Origin: Alteriqipengyuania_B sp035481675
Lineage (GTDB): Bacteria > Pseudomonadota > Alphaproteobacteria > Sphingomonadales > Sphingomonadaceae
Reading direction: 5' to 3'
Assembly: GCF_035481675.1 (NCBI RefSeq)
Contig: NZ_JAYJJW010000001.1
Span: 1,798,001 to 1,862,000, forward strand
DNA length: 64,000 nucleotides
The notes beneath the pieces are model-generated. The model was not told the origin of the DNA. It saw only the letters and a program-made list of their open reading frames with translations, and ran no database searches. Positions 1 to 8,608 of this stretch are shown in pieces (positions within the stretch are counted from its first letter, which is position 1; every line of letters starts with the position of its first letter). The position numbers were made by a program, and so were the translations under genes.

Positions 1-62
1 GCGTTCGCGAACTGCAGAACCGTCGCGTCGAAATCATGTACGGCCCCAACTCGGGCATGTAA
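1..62 (+). CDS. C-terminal end of an OmpA-family outer membrane protein (partial)
   Basis: Only the last 19 codons are present, read from base 3 to a TAA at 60-62. The residues NRRVEI match the end of the OmpA/MotB peptidoglycan-binding domain, where an asparagine-arginine-arginine-valine-glutamate run forms the last strand. After it come 13 further residues and the stop. The family anchors the outer membrane to peptidoglycan. A strong terminator begins 29 bases after the stop, so this gene ends its transcript. The identification rests on a short motif, so the exact OmpA subtype cannot be given. Confidence 0.6.
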   Translation, partial: VRELQNRRVEIMYGPNSGM

Positions 63-90
63 CACTTCGACACGTCGAAAAATTCGAGAA

Positions 91-117
91 GGGGCCGGAG
101 CGATCCGGCCCCTTTTT
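91..117 (+). terminator. Rho-independent terminator of the OmpA-type gene
   Basis: A perfect 8-bp GC stem (91-98 with 105-112) closes a 6-base loop and is followed by five T residues at 113-117. It lies between the stop at 62 and the next start at 155. Confidence 0.88.
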
Positions 118-154
118 CGTTGGTGGCATGACAATCAGCCTCGAGGAGCCGACC

Positions 155-694
155 ATGCGCCGCCAGACCATTGCCGCCAGTATTGCCAGTCTTACCCTGA
201 TGGGTACGGCCGGATGCGCCACCTATTCGGAAGTCCCGACCGATCGCGTAGCAGAAGCACGGCTTAGCTATGCGAACGGCCTACCCGCGGGCACAGCCCA
301 GTTCTATGTCACCGGCGCCGGGGAGTTGCGCGTCACCGGTGCCTTCGCGGGGTTGAGCGAGGGGCCGCACGGCTTCCACCTTCACACGACCGGCTCCTGC
401 GAAGCACCCGGGTTCCAGAGCGCCGGCGGCCACCTGAATCCCTATAGTCGGGAGCATGGGACGGATAACCCGGCCGGCGCGCATTTGGGCGACCTGCCAA
501 ACCTGACTGCCGCCGCCGACGGCACGGCCCGGATTACCGCAGTCGTGTCGGACGACGCGGACGCCGCGCTTGCAGCGATCTTCGATGGCGACGGCACGGC
601 CGTAATGATCCACGCAGGTGCAGACGATTATTCCAGCGACCCGGCCGGCGATGCCGGATCCCGCATCGCCTGCGGCGTGGTCGTCCGGCGCTGA
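155..694 (+). CDS. sodC: Cu/Zn superoxide dismutase, exported
   Basis: Periplasmic dismutation of superoxide by a copper-zinc enzyme. The 179-residue protein starts with a signal peptide whose Thr-Ala-Gly-Cys21 resembles a lipobox, so it may be lipid-anchored. The SOD_Cu domain follows from about residue 38. Metal ligands expected for the family are visible: H75 and H77, the bridging H93 in GGHLNP, H110 and D113 in AHLGDL, and H153 in MIHAGADD. C82 and C173 can form the conserved disulphide. The ATG at 155 is chosen because a GAGGA site sits seven bases upstream; an in-frame ATG at 128 lacks one and would put nine residues before the signal peptide. It ends 19 bases before the convergent MFS gene. 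Its promoter must lie in or just after the upstream terminator. Confidence 0.9.
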   Translation: MRRQTIAASIASLTLMGTAGCATYSEVPTDRVAEARLSYANGLPAGTAQFYVTGAGELRVTGAFAGLSEGPHGFHLHTTGSCEAPGFQSAGGHLNPYSREHGTDNPAGAHLGDLPNLTAAADGTARITAVVSDDADAALAAIFDGDGTAVMIHAGADDYSSDPAGDAGSRIACGVVVRR

Positions 695-713
695 GCGCCA
701 GCTCTCCTGAATC

Positions 714-2333
714 TCAGTCGATCTCCTCGCCGGCCGCTCGGGCCCGCTCGATGACACTGTTACCGGCCGCCGGTACGAGCTTCAGTGCTGCCAGCAGCAG
801 AACGAAGCCGAGTGGGGCGACCACCAGCGTGGAAAGCATCCCGGTGCTAAGGCCGCCCGGGGTTACGGCCGAGACATAGCCGGCCATGAACGGGCCGATG
901 CCAAGGCCTACTAGCGTGGTCGAAAGGAAGAAGATCGCCGTCGCCATCCCGCGCATCCGCGGAAGGACCAGCGCTTGGCTGCTTGCAGCGGCGGCGCCGA
1001 GCGCGGATGCGGACGTCATCTGTGCCACGAAGCTGGCGACGTAGAAGGTCGTCAGATCGGTGGTCGTGTATGCGACGATGATCGGCGGCAGCGACGTCAC
1101 CAAGCCGAACATGATGACCATCACCCGCCCGTTGGCAAACCGCTCGAGCAAAGAGTCCGCCATACGCCCGCCCAGAATCACGCCGAGGAATCCGGCGACA
1201 GCGGAAGGCGCGCCGAGGAACCAGCCCAGTTCGGTCTTTGCAGCGCCCAGGTTTCGTTCGGCGAAAGGGGCACCCCAGTAGGATGCCGAGTAAGCCATGA
1301 AAGCCACCGTGCCGTAGCCGAGGACCACGGTGAGGAAGGCGGGCGAGCCCCAGGTAAGGCTGAAGGTCGGATAATCGCGGGCGCGCAAGGCGGTGGCCCA
1401 GCTGAAGACGGCGTAATAGCCGACACCGAGGAACAGCCACTGGTCGCTAATTCCCGGAACGATCGACGATGTCGCGCCGGCCGTCACCTTGGACAGAACG
1501 ACGGCGAGGATCGCAAAGGCGGCAAGCCCTGCGAGGTTGAGCAAAAGGGCGCCCGCGCCCTGCTTTGCCGCGCCGAAGATCGTGAACGGAGGAATGACCG
1601 CGAGCAATTCTTCGAAGAAACCCTTGAAGGGCTTGGGGTTCTCGGGAGTCGGAAGACCGTCGATCGCGCCGCGGACAGGTTCCTTCAGCGAAACCACCCA
1701 GAGAGCGAGAAGCAGCCCCGGGATACCGACCGACAGAAACGCAGCCTGCCAGCCGACAAGGCCGAGAGGCCCGCCTCCCGGATAGGCCTCGTTCCAGTTC
1801 TCGACGACCAGGCCGCCGATCAGCAGCGAAATGCCACCGCCGATGTACAGGCCGCTGGAATAGATCGCGAGGGCCGTGGCCCTCAGGCGGGCGGGAAACC
1901 AGTCGGCAATCAACGAATAGGCCGACGGACTTGCGGTCGCTTCCCCGACCCCGACACCGATACGTGCGACGGTAAGGGTGGTCGCATTCTTTGCGAAGCC
2001 AGATAGCGCAGTCATCGTCGACCACAGGAACAAGCCGACGCTCAACAGTCGGACACGCTTCCAGCTATCGGCAAGCTTACCCAGCGGAATTCCGAAAAGG
2101 GCGTAGAAGACGGCGAAGGCTGTGCCGTAGAGAAAGCCGAGGTAATCGTCGGCAACCCCGAGATCCGCTTTGATGTCGTTCGCAAGGATGGACAGGATCT
2201 GCCGATCAATGAAATTCAGCACGTAGACCAGAACTAGCACGCTGAGAGCGTACCAGCTGTAGGTCGGCACCTTGTCGTTGGCTGGAGACGTCGCGGGCGT
2301 GTGCTCGCTGTCCTGTCCGGGCATTGCTGACAT
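714..2333 (-). CDS. MFS transporter, Spinster-like
   Basis: A 539-residue inner-membrane protein with about 12 hydrophobic segments and the major-facilitator fold. The N-terminal half carries the family signature: NFIDRQILSIL in the first membrane segment, GKLADSWKRVR between segments 2 and 3, and GVGEATASPSAYSLIADWFP in segments 4-5. These are typical of the Spinster-type sphingolipid/organic-anion branch that is abundant in sphingomonads. The central loop is unusually long, with extra hydrophobic stretches. The substrate cannot be read from sequence. Its ATG shares one base with the queC stop (TGATG), so the two are probably translated in succession. A second ATG three codons in is an alternative start. 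Confidence 0.85.
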   Translation of the reverse strand: MSAMPGQDSEHTPATSPANDKVPTYSWYALSVLVLVYVLNFIDRQILSILANDIKADLGVADDYLGFLYGTAFAVFYALFGIPLGKLADSWKRVRLLSVGLFLWSTMTALSGFAKNATTLTVARIGVGVGEATASPSAYSLIADWFPARLRATALAIYSSGLYIGGGISLLIGGLVVENWNEAYPGGGPLGLVGWQAAFLSVGIPGLLLALWVVSLKEPVRGAIDGLPTPENPKPFKGFFEELLAVIPPFTIFGAAKQGAGALLLNLAGLAAFAILAVVLSKVTAGATSSIVPGISDQWLFLGVGYYAVFSWATALRARDYPTFSLTWGSPAFLTVVLGYGTVAFMAYSASYWGAPFAERNLGAAKTELGWFLGAPSAVAGFLGVILGGRMADSLLERFANGRVMVIMFGLVTSLPPIIVAYTTTDLTTFYVASFVAQMTSASALGAAAASSQALVLPRMRGMATAIFFLSTTLVGLGIGPFMAGYVSAVTPGGLSTGMLSTLVVAPLGFVLLLAALKLVPAAGNSVIERARAAGEEID

Positions 2334-3058
2334 CAGGCGTTCTCTCCGATTGGCGGCGCATCGGCCGGATAGGGCAGCGGGTCGACAAGCCCCGCCTTGG
2401 CAAAGCCGACGCGGCGCAGCCGGCAGCTGTCGCAGGCGCCGCAGGGGCGCCCGTCTTCACGCGGATCGTAACACGACCAGCTCATGCCTGCATCCAGGCC
2501 GAGCCGTGCCGCCTCCGCCGCGATATCGGCCTTGCTCATATGCTGGAGCGGGGCGTGAACGGTGAAGCCTTCCCCTTCGACGCCCTGCCTGGTGGCAAAA
2601 TGCGCGGTCCGGGCGAAGCTTTCGATGAATTCCGGACGGCAGTCGGGATAACCCGAATAATCGAGCGCATTGACCCCGATGAAGACGTCGCGCGCGCCCG
2701 CTGCCTCGGCAAAAGCGATGGTCAGAGAAAGAAAAACCAGATTGCGGGCGGGTACGTAAGTAACGGGAATATCGCCGCCCAATCCGTCCTTCGGTACCGC
2801 GATGTCGTCAGTCAGTGCAGAACCGCCAAACCTGGACATGTCGAGCGGCAGGACGACATGGCGTGCAACGCCTATGGCTGAAGCGACTTCCCGCGCCGCG
2901 TCCAATTCGCGCCGGTGGCGCTGGTGGTAGTCGATCGAGAGGGCGTGGATCGCATAGCCCTGTTCGCGCATCAGCCCGGCGACGACCATGGAATCGAGTC
3001 CGCCGGACAGCAGCAGCACGCCGCGCCTTTCGGTGGTTTCGGAATGGCCGCTGCTCAT
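2333..3058 (-). CDS. queC: 7-cyano-7-deazaguanine synthase
   Basis: Converts 7-carboxy-7-deazaguanine to preQ0 with ATP and ammonia, in the queuosine pathway for tRNA wobble modification. The 241-residue protein has the PP-loop SGGLDS at residues 18-23 for ATP binding. The zinc-binding cysteines are C196, C206, C209 and C212 near the C-terminus. The ATG at 3058 (MSSGHSE) is preferred; an upstream ATG at 3094 would add twelve residues with no family equivalent. No other queuosine gene lies in the window. The stop overlaps the start of the MFS transporter by one base, which suggests co-translation but does not prove a shared pathway. Confidence 0.95.
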   Translation of the reverse strand: MSSGHSETTERRGVLLLSGGLDSMVVAGLMREQGYAIHALSIDYHQRHRRELDAAREVASAIGVARHVVLPLDMSRFGGSALTDDIAVPKDGLGGDIPVTYVPARNLVFLSLTIAFAEAAGARDVFIGVNALDYSGYPDCRPEFIESFARTAHFATRQGVEGEGFTVHAPLQHMSKADIAAEAARLGLDAGMSWSCYDPREDGRPCGACDSCRLRRVGFAKAGLVDPLPYPADAPPIGENA

Positions 3059-3109
3059 GACCCTTGGGCTAGACGCGGTGCGCGCGCCTGACAAGCGTCG
3101 GTAGGTGGA

Positions 3110-3505
3110 TCAACGGCAGCTGCCGGTCCGACGCGCCTCCACGTCCAATGCGAAAGGCATGCCGCCGCGAATCCCCTGGGTATCGATCTGGACGAGACCG
3201 TCCGTCTCCTTGCGCACGAGCGTACGACCGTATCCGCGTCCCTGGCAGGTGTAATTCACATCCACCTCCTTCGCGCCGTCCTTCACCGTGAAATATCTGC
3301 ACGCGAGGCCCGGATGGCCGATCTGCAGCAATTCGCTACCGGTTCGCAGGCAGACGCGCTGTGGCGGTTCGCCATCGCGGAACCTGAGGACGTAGCTGCC
3401 CTTTTCCAGCGAGCGCAGCATGGCCAGTTCCGGCGCCTGCGCGGACGCCGGGATTGCGGCGAAAGACAAGGCGCAGAATGCGGCAAGCGCCGTCAGTCTA
3501 GACAT
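3110..3505 (-). CDS. Small secreted protein of unknown function
   Basis: A 131-residue protein with a clear Sec signal peptide, cleaved after Ala-Ser-Ala near residue 21. The mature part is short and contains a pair of cysteines around an RVCLRTG segment, then CRYFTV and YTCQGRGYGR, and a final cysteine. Four or five cysteines in a small exported domain suggest disulphides. I do not recognise the family with certainty; the pattern resembles the DUF3617-like periplasmic proteins of sphingomonads. The ATG at 3505 is chosen because the signal peptide starts there. It is followed on the same strand by queC, about 50 bases downstream. Confidence 0.7.
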   Translation of the reverse strand: MSRLTALAAFCALSFAAIPASAQAPELAMLRSLEKGSYVLRFRDGEPPQRVCLRTGSELLQIGHPGLACRYFTVKDGAKEVDVNYTCQGRGYGRTLVRKETDGLVQIDTQGIRGGMPFALDVEARRTGSCR

Positions 3506-3571
3506 AATCGCCTCCTTTTCTCGAGGCCGAATAATTGCGGCCATCTGGCCCGATTGCGCCTGAATTGCGAT

Positions 3572-4474
3572 TCAAGCTTCAAGAGCGAACTTGCGTGAAC
3601 AGAAGGCGCAATCGACGGTTATCGTTCCCTCCTCGTCACGCATCTCTGCCTGTTCGTCCTTCGGGAAGCGGGCAATTACGGATTCGAAATGCTCGACCGT
3701 GCAGCGGCAGCCGCGGTGCAGCAGCGGTCCCTGCTCGACCAAGACTTGCTCCTCCTCGTGAAAAAGCCGCCAGATCACCGATTCCAGCGACAGGTCGCTA
3801 TCGAGCAGTTCCTCACCCGTCACGCTGCCGCCCATGATCGAGACATGCTCCCATTCGCGGTGCTCTTCGCGAGTGGCAATCCGATCGCGGCCGTCTTCGC
3901 CTTCGGCAAGATGCTGCAGCAGGAAGCCGGCGGCCATGCAGTTGTCGCCGTCGCAATCGACGGCGATCCGCAGCATGGTGGGCACTTGTTCCGATTGGTC
4001 GAAATAGGTTTCGCACGCCTCGGCAATCGACGAGCCTGCCAGCGGCACGATGCCCTGATACCGTTCCTCTGCAACGGCGAGGTCGAACGTCACGGCGAGG
4101 TAGCCTTCCCCGAACAAACGCTCCAGCGACCGGTCGACGCCCAGATCAGCGACAGCGGCGGGGTCGTAGTCGACATAGCCGCGCAGCTCCCCGTCACGGT
4201 AATCGCAAACGAGCAGCGACACCGGTCCCGACTTCGCCTGCGCCTGCAGGGTGAGCTGGCTGCCCTCGTCCTTGAGCAGGCTGCCGACGAGCGCCGTGAC
4301 GGTCACCGCTTCGGCCAGCAGGTGGCGGATGGGCGGCGGATAACTGTGCGCCGACAGGATGCGTTCCAGCACCGGCCCGATACGCACCGCACGGCCACGT
4401 GCGTTGCGCGCCGGCAGGCTGAAGGACAGGGTGTGATCGATAAACAGTTCGGCCGAAGGGGATTGTTCGTTCAT
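3572..4474 (-). CDS. hslO: Hsp33 redox-activated chaperone
   Basis: A cytosolic holdase chaperone that is switched on by oxidation. The 300-residue length fits the family. The C-terminal redox switch is complete: C256-x-C258 in GCRCTVEHF and C289-x-x-C292 in DCAFCSRKF. In reduced protein these bind zinc. The N-terminal half carries the usual GLSFSLPARNARGRAVRIGP-like opening (here starting HTLSFSLPARN). The ATG at 4474 (MNEQSPS) is preferred to one three codons earlier. It is the last gene of argD-argF-hslO on the minus strand, an arrangement common in Alphaproteobacteria. Confidence 0.95.
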   Translation of the reverse strand: MNEQSPSAELFIDHTLSFSLPARNARGRAVRIGPVLERILSAHSYPPPIRHLLAEAVTVTALVGSLLKDEGSQLTLQAQAKSGPVSLLVCDYRDGELRGYVDYDPAAVADLGVDRSLERLFGEGYLAVTFDLAVAEERYQGIVPLAGSSIAEACETYFDQSEQVPTMLRIAVDCDGDNCMAAGFLLQHLAEGEDGRDRIATREEHREWEHVSIMGGSVTGEELLDSDLSLESVIWRLFHEEEQVLVEQGPLLHRGCRCTVEHFESVIARFPKDEQAEMRDEEGTITVDCAFCSRKFALEA

Positions 4475-4528
4475 GCCGCGCATATGGGCGCGGCGGCGCG
4501 CGTTTTTAAGTCCCGGCCGGAAAGCGGC

Positions 4529-5458
4529 TCAGATCTGCGCGAAACACCAGCGCAGGATAGATTTCTGGGCATGCAGGCGGTTTTCCGCTTCGTCGAACAC
4601 GACCGATGCTTCGCTCTCGAACACGTCTTCGCTCACCTCGTCGCCGACATGGGCTGGCAGGCAGTGGAGGAAGATCGCTTCGTCCTTCGCCTCGGCCATC
4701 AGCGCGGCATCGACCCGGAAAGGCTCCATCGCCGCCAGCTTCGCATCGGCGTGTTCCTGGCCCATCGAAATCCACGTATCGGTCACCAGCACGTCCGCGC
4801 CGCGGGCAGCGGCGGCGGCATCCTGCGTCAGCGTGACCGCGGCGCCATTGGCGCGCGCCATGGCGACGAACTCCTCATCGGGCTCGTAACCGGCCGGGGT
4901 CGCGACGCGAACGTTGAACTTGAAGATCCCTGCCGCCTCCAGGATCGAATGCAGCACGTTGTTGCCATCCCCGAACCAGGCGAGTTCAAGCCCCGGCAGG
5001 GCCTTCCCATGCTCGATCACCGTCATCAGGTCGGCGACGATCTGGCACGGGTGGGACCGATCGGTAAGGCCGTTGATTACCGGCACATCGGCATGGCGAG
5101 CGAGTTCTTGGGTTTTCGCGTGATCGTCCGTCCGGATCATGATCGCGTCGACCATCCGGCTGAGCACCCGCGCCGTATCGGCGATGCTCTCCCCGCGCCC
5201 GAGCTGGCTCGTCCCCGCATCGAGAATCAGCGCGCTGCCGCCGAGCTGCCGCATCGCGACATCGAAACTGACGCGTGTCCGGGTCGAGCTCTTCTCGAAG
5301 ATCATGCCCAGGACATGGCCCGCGAGCGGCGCGTCCTTGTCCGGCCTGCCACGCGGAAATATGACGCGCGCAGCCTTGCGCTCATGCGCGTCGCGGAGGA
5401 TCGTGGCGAGCCCGTCGCCGCCCGCATCGCCAAGGTCGAGGAAGCTGCGCGCTGTCAT
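4529..5458 (-). CDS. argF: Ornithine carbamoyltransferase
   Basis: Makes citrulline from ornithine and carbamoyl phosphate in arginine biosynthesis. The 309-residue protein carries the carbamoyl-phosphate motif SSTRTR at residues 57-62. The HPCQ motif lies mid-protein and FLHCLPAH near the C-terminus, the latter contributing the ornithine-binding cysteine. Length and motifs are those of an anabolic enzyme. It lies eight bases after argD and is followed 54 bases later by hslO, so one transcript is likely. Confidence 0.97.
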   Translation of the reverse strand: MTARSFLDLGDAGGDGLATILRDAHERKAARVIFPRGRPDKDAPLAGHVLGMIFEKSSTRTRVSFDVAMRQLGGSALILDAGTSQLGRGESIADTARVLSRMVDAIMIRTDDHAKTQELARHADVPVINGLTDRSHPCQIVADLMTVIEHGKALPGLELAWFGDGNNVLHSILEAAGIFKFNVRVATPAGYEPDEEFVAMARANGAAVTLTQDAAAAARGADVLVTDTWISMGQEHADAKLAAMEPFRVDAALMAEAKDEAIFLHCLPAHVGDEVSEDVFESEASVVFDEAENRLHAQKSILRWCFAQI

Positions 5459-5466
5459 GGTACCCC

Positions 5467-6657
5467 CTAGCCGGCGGGAACGACGAAATCCGCCGCCCCG
5501 GCCGAAAGCTTTTCGAAGAATTCGTCGATCTCCGCATCGCCGATCACCAGCGGCGGCAGGACCCGCAAGGTCTGGTCGCCCGCGGCCACAGTCAGCAGGT
5601 CATGGCTGTCACGCAGGTGCACCATGAACGGGCGGCTCTCCACCTTCATGCGCAGGCCCAGCATCAGGCCCATGCCGCGCACATAGTCGAACAGGTCGGG
5701 ATAGTTGCCGATGAATTGTTCGAGCCGGCTGCGGATCTTTTTCCCCTTGGTGCGGACTTCGGAGAGGAATTCGTCATTCGCCACGGCATCGAGCACGGCC
5801 ATGCCCGCCGCCATCGCCAGCGGGTTGCCGCCGTAGGTCGAACCGTGGGTGCCGAAACCCATTCCGCGCGCTGCTTTTTCGGTCGCCATGCAGGCGCCGA
5901 AGGGAAAACCGCCGCCGATGCCCTTGGCGGTAGCGACCACGTCGGGCGTGATGCCGTATTGTTCGTAAGCATACAGCGTCCCGGTGCGCGCGACGCCGCA
6001 TTGCACCTCGTCGAGAGCCAGCATCAGGTCATGCTCGTCCGCCAGGGCACGCAGGCCCTGCATGAATTCCATGCTGGCCGGGCGGATGCCGCCCTCGCCC
6101 TGGATCGGCTCGACCAGGAAGCCGGCCGTCTGCGGCCCGACCGCTGCCTTCGCGGCCTCCAGATCGTCGAATTCGACATAGCGGAACCCGCCGAGGAGCG
6201 GCTGGAAGCCCTTGTGCATCTTTTCTTGGTTGGACGCGCTGATGGTGGCCATCGTGCGGCCGTGGAATGCGTTGGCGAAGGTGATGATTTCCGTCCGGTT
6301 CGCATCGCCATCGTCGTGCTGGTGATAGGCGCGCACGGTCTTGATCGCCGTCTCCACCGCTTCGGCACCGGAGTTCGTGAAGAACACCGTATCGGCAAAG
6401 GTCAGGTCGACCAGCCGCTGGGCCAGCGCCTCTCCCTGCGGGCTGCCGTAGAGGTTCGAGACATGCATGAGTTCGGCGGCTTGGCGCTGGATGGCACCGA
6501 TCAGCCCCTCGTGACTGTGGCCCAGCAGATTCACTGCGATCCCGCTGGCAAAGTCGAGATAACGCGTGCCGTCCTCGTCGATCAGGTGACAGTGCTCTCC
6601 CCGTACGGGGCGCACGTCGCAGCGCGGGTAGACGGGCATGAGGGGCGTGATGGACAT
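5467..6657 (-). CDS. argD: Acetylornithine/succinylornithine aminotransferase
   Basis: A PLP-dependent class III aminotransferase of the arginine pathway, 396 residues. Visible signatures are NSGAEAVETAIKTVRAYH in the cofactor domain, the NAFHGRTMATISAS segment, LDEVQCGVARTG, and the catalytic lysine in TAKGIGGGFPFGAC. It heads argD-argF-hslO. About 125 bases separate it from the upstream cold-shock gene, whose terminator occupies part of that gap, so argD should have its own promoter near 6658-6699. The same enzyme often also serves lysine biosynthesis as succinyldiaminopimelate aminotransferase. Confidence 0.95.
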   Translation of the reverse strand: MSITPLMPVYPRCDVRPVRGEHCHLIDEDGTRYLDFASGIAVNLLGHSHEGLIGAIQRQAAELMHVSNLYGSPQGEALAQRLVDLTFADTVFFTNSGAEAVETAIKTVRAYHQHDDGDANRTEIITFANAFHGRTMATISASNQEKMHKGFQPLLGGFRYVEFDDLEAAKAAVGPQTAGFLVEPIQGEGGIRPASMEFMQGLRALADEHDLMLALDEVQCGVARTGTLYAYEQYGITPDVVATAKGIGGGFPFGACMATEKAARGMGFGTHGSTYGGNPLAMAAGMAVLDAVANDEFLSEVRTKGKKIRSRLEQFIGNYPDLFDYVRGMGLMLGLRMKVESRPFMVHLRDSHDLLTVAAGDQTLRVLPPLVIGDAEIDEFFEKLSAGAADFVVPAG

Positions 6658-6699
6658 GTCTTGGGCTAATCCTTGAATTTCGAATTCTGTTTCAAACGC

Positions 6700-6728
6700 A
6701 AAATGGCGACCCCACGCGGGCCGCCATT
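6700..6728 (-). terminator. Terminator of the cold-shock gene
   Basis: Read on the minus strand, a 7-bp stem (6722-6728 with 6702-6708) is extended inward by three GC pairs across one mismatch, with a short loop. It is followed by TTTT and a T-rich tail. It sits just after the stop at 6783 and before the argD start. Confidence 0.7.
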
Positions 6729-6782
6729 CGCGCTGTCTTGCAGCAGTCCTGGACCGGAATTCCGGCCCGGAACGGCAGACGG

Positions 6783-7565
6783 TCAGCCCTGCGCAGGGAC
6801 GAGATTGACCGCCGAATACTTGCCGCGTCGGTCGACTTCGAGGTCGAATTCGAAGCGGTCGCCCTCGTTGATCTCGCTAAGACCCGAGCGTTCCACCGCG
6901 CTGATGTGCACGAAAGCATCCGGCTGGCCATCGTCGCGGGTGATGAAGCCGAAGCCCTTCATCGAATTGAAGAACTTCACGGTGCCGCTGGCTTTCTCGC
7001 CGGTCAGCTCGCGCCGCGGGGCAGCGTTGGTCTGAACGGCGATTACGTCGCCGACGACCTGCAGGTCCGCTGCCGACACCTTGCCGCCGCGGTCCACGAG
7101 GTTGAACTGCAGTTCCTGCCCTTCGGCGAGCCCTTCCAGGCCTGCGCGTTCCACTGCGCTGATGTGGACGAACACGTCTTCGCCGCCGGCATCCTGCTGG
7201 ATGAAGCCGAAGCCCTTCTGGGCGTTGAAGAACTTCACCTTGCCGGAACCGGTGCCGACGACCTGTGCGGGCATGCCGCCGCGCTGGCCGCCGCCGCCGC
7301 CGCCACGGAAGCCACCGCCTCCGCCGCCGCCGCCGCCGCCGCGATAGCCACCGCCACCGCCACCACCGCGATTGTCGCCGCCGCCGAAGCGATCGCCGCC
7401 ACCGCCGAAACGGTCGCCACCGCCGCCACCGAAGCGGTCACCACCACCGCCAAAACGGTCGCCGCCACCGAAATCGGACGGCCCGCCGAACGGATCGAAA
7501 TTGTCTTCGCCGATATTGTCCCGCTTGTCGCGTCCGCGGCCGCGCCGGCCCCTGTCAAAACCCAT
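6783..7565 (-). CDS. Glycine/RGG-rich protein with two cold-shock domains
   Basis: A 260-residue predicted nucleic-acid-binding protein. Residues 1-105 are low complexity: an Arg/Asp-rich start, repeated GGGDRFGGGG units (about 33-64), then poly-glycine with scattered Arg, Tyr and Phe. Two cold-shock domains follow at about 107-173 and 193-258. Each has the RNP1-like KGFGFI and a FVHISAVER segment corresponding to RNP2. Double cold-shock proteins are common in Alphaproteobacteria; the long disordered RGG-type head is less usual and recalls eukaryotic glycine-rich RNA-binding proteins. It probably acts as an RNA chaperone in the cytoplasm. A monocistronic unit is likely, since it has its own terminator and a divergent neighbour. 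Confidence 0.88.
   Translation of the reverse strand: MGFDRGRRGRGRDKRDNIGEDNFDPFGGPSDFGGGDRFGGGGDRFGGGGGDRFGGGGDRFGGGDNRGGGGGGGYRGGGGGGGGGGFRGGGGGGQRGGMPAQVVGTGSGKVKFFNAQKGFGFIQQDAGGEDVFVHISAVERAGLEGLAEGQELQFNLVDRGGKVSAADLQVVGDVIAVQTNAAPRRELTGEKASGTVKFFNSMKGFGFITRDDGQPDAFVHISAVERSGLSEINEGDRFEFDLEVDRRGKYSAVNLVPAQG
7275..7475 (-). repeat. Gly-codon-rich tandem repeat in the cold-shock gene
   Basis: The segment encodes roughly residues 31-97 and is built from GGC/GGT codons with recurring Asp-Arg-Phe-Gly units. On the plus strand it reads as long CCG/CCA/GCC stretches. It stays in frame throughout. Confidence 0.75.
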
Positions 7566-7801
7566 AATACTTCAAACACCCAAATCGCCGCCCGCTTGAT
7601 TCGCCGATCCGGAAAGCAGACGGTACCCCCCCGGATCGTCACGCACGACGGGCCAGCCGGCCCGATACAACGCACGCTTTGGGCCTGTGCATAACCCAAG
7701 AAATCGCGACACGCGAACAAAATTGGCTGAAAAGCCCAAAGTCGCATGTGGAGATGGCGAAACCTGTTGTCGGGAAGTCGCACCCGCGGCATGGCAGGCG
7801 C

Positions 7802-8602
7802 ATGGAAATCATGAGCCTTCTGAGCGATCCGGCCGCTTGGGCCGCGCTGTTCACCCTCATCGTCCTCGAAGTCATTCTGGGGGTCGACAATCTCATCTTC
7901 ATCGCGATCTTGTCGAACAAGTTGCCGGAGCACCAGCAACAGCGTGCACGCCGCATCGGCCTGGCCCTGGCGCTGGTCCTGCGCATCGGGATGCTCATGC
8001 TGATCGGCTGGCTGGTGACACTTCAGCAACCCCTGTTCGATCTCGGCCTGGTCGGCGCTGCCAACGAATATGGCGAGCCGTCCTTCGAAACGGCTTTTTC
8101 CGGCCGCGACCTTATCCTGTTGGCAGGCGGCCTGTTCCTGCTGTGGAAGGCCACGAAGGAAATCCACCATTCCATGGAGCCGGAAGACAACACCGGCGAC
8201 CTGCTCGACAAGACACCCGGCAAGGCAGCCGTAACTGCCACCTTCGGCGCCGTGATCGCGCAGATCGTGGCGATCGACCTCGTCTTTTCCGTCGATTCGA
8301 TCCTGACCGCAGTCGGCATGACCGACGAAATCCCGATCATGGTCACTGCGGTGGTCATTACCGTCGGTATTATGATGATCGCCGCCGATCCCCTCGCCAA
8401 GTTCATCGAGAAGAATCCCACGCTGGTCATGCTGGCGCTGGCGTTCCTCGTGATGATCGGCCTGGTGCTGGTCGCGGACGGTTTCGGGTTCCATGTGCCG
8501 AAGGGATATATCTACGCTGCGATGGGCTTTTCCGTCGGCGTCGAAATCCTGAACATCGTCCAGCGGAACCGGCGACGCAGGTTGGCGCAAGAGGCGGGCT
8601 AG
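7802..8602 (+). CDS. TerC-family integral membrane protein
   Basis: A 266-residue membrane protein with about seven hydrophobic segments. The family hallmark EVILGVDNLIFIAI occurs in the first segment and the matching AIDLVFSVDSILTAVG in the fourth. The acidic residues in these two motifs are thought to bind a metal, and some family members export manganese or affect tellurite resistance. The ATG at 7802 is given; one at 7811 (MSLLSD) has a GGA a few bases upstream and is equally possible. It diverges from the cold-shock gene across 236 bases in which I could not define promoters. It is followed six bases later by a small membrane protein gene. Confidence 0.85.
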   Translation: MEIMSLLSDPAAWAALFTLIVLEVILGVDNLIFIAILSNKLPEHQQQRARRIGLALALVLRIGMLMLIGWLVTLQQPLFDLGLVGAANEYGEPSFETAFSGRDLILLAGGLFLLWKATKEIHHSMEPEDNTGDLLDKTPGKAAVTATFGAVIAQIVAIDLVFSVDSILTAVGMTDEIPIMVTAVVITVGIMMIAADPLAKFIEKNPTLVMLALAFLVMIGLVLVADGFGFHVPKGYIYAAMGFSVGVEILNIVQRNRRRRLAQEAG

Positions 8603-8608
8603 CGTTCC

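Noticed and set aside
7566..7801. Manganese (yybP-ykoY) riboswitch before the TerC-like gene
   Set aside because: I searched the leader for its paired conserved loops and saw none.
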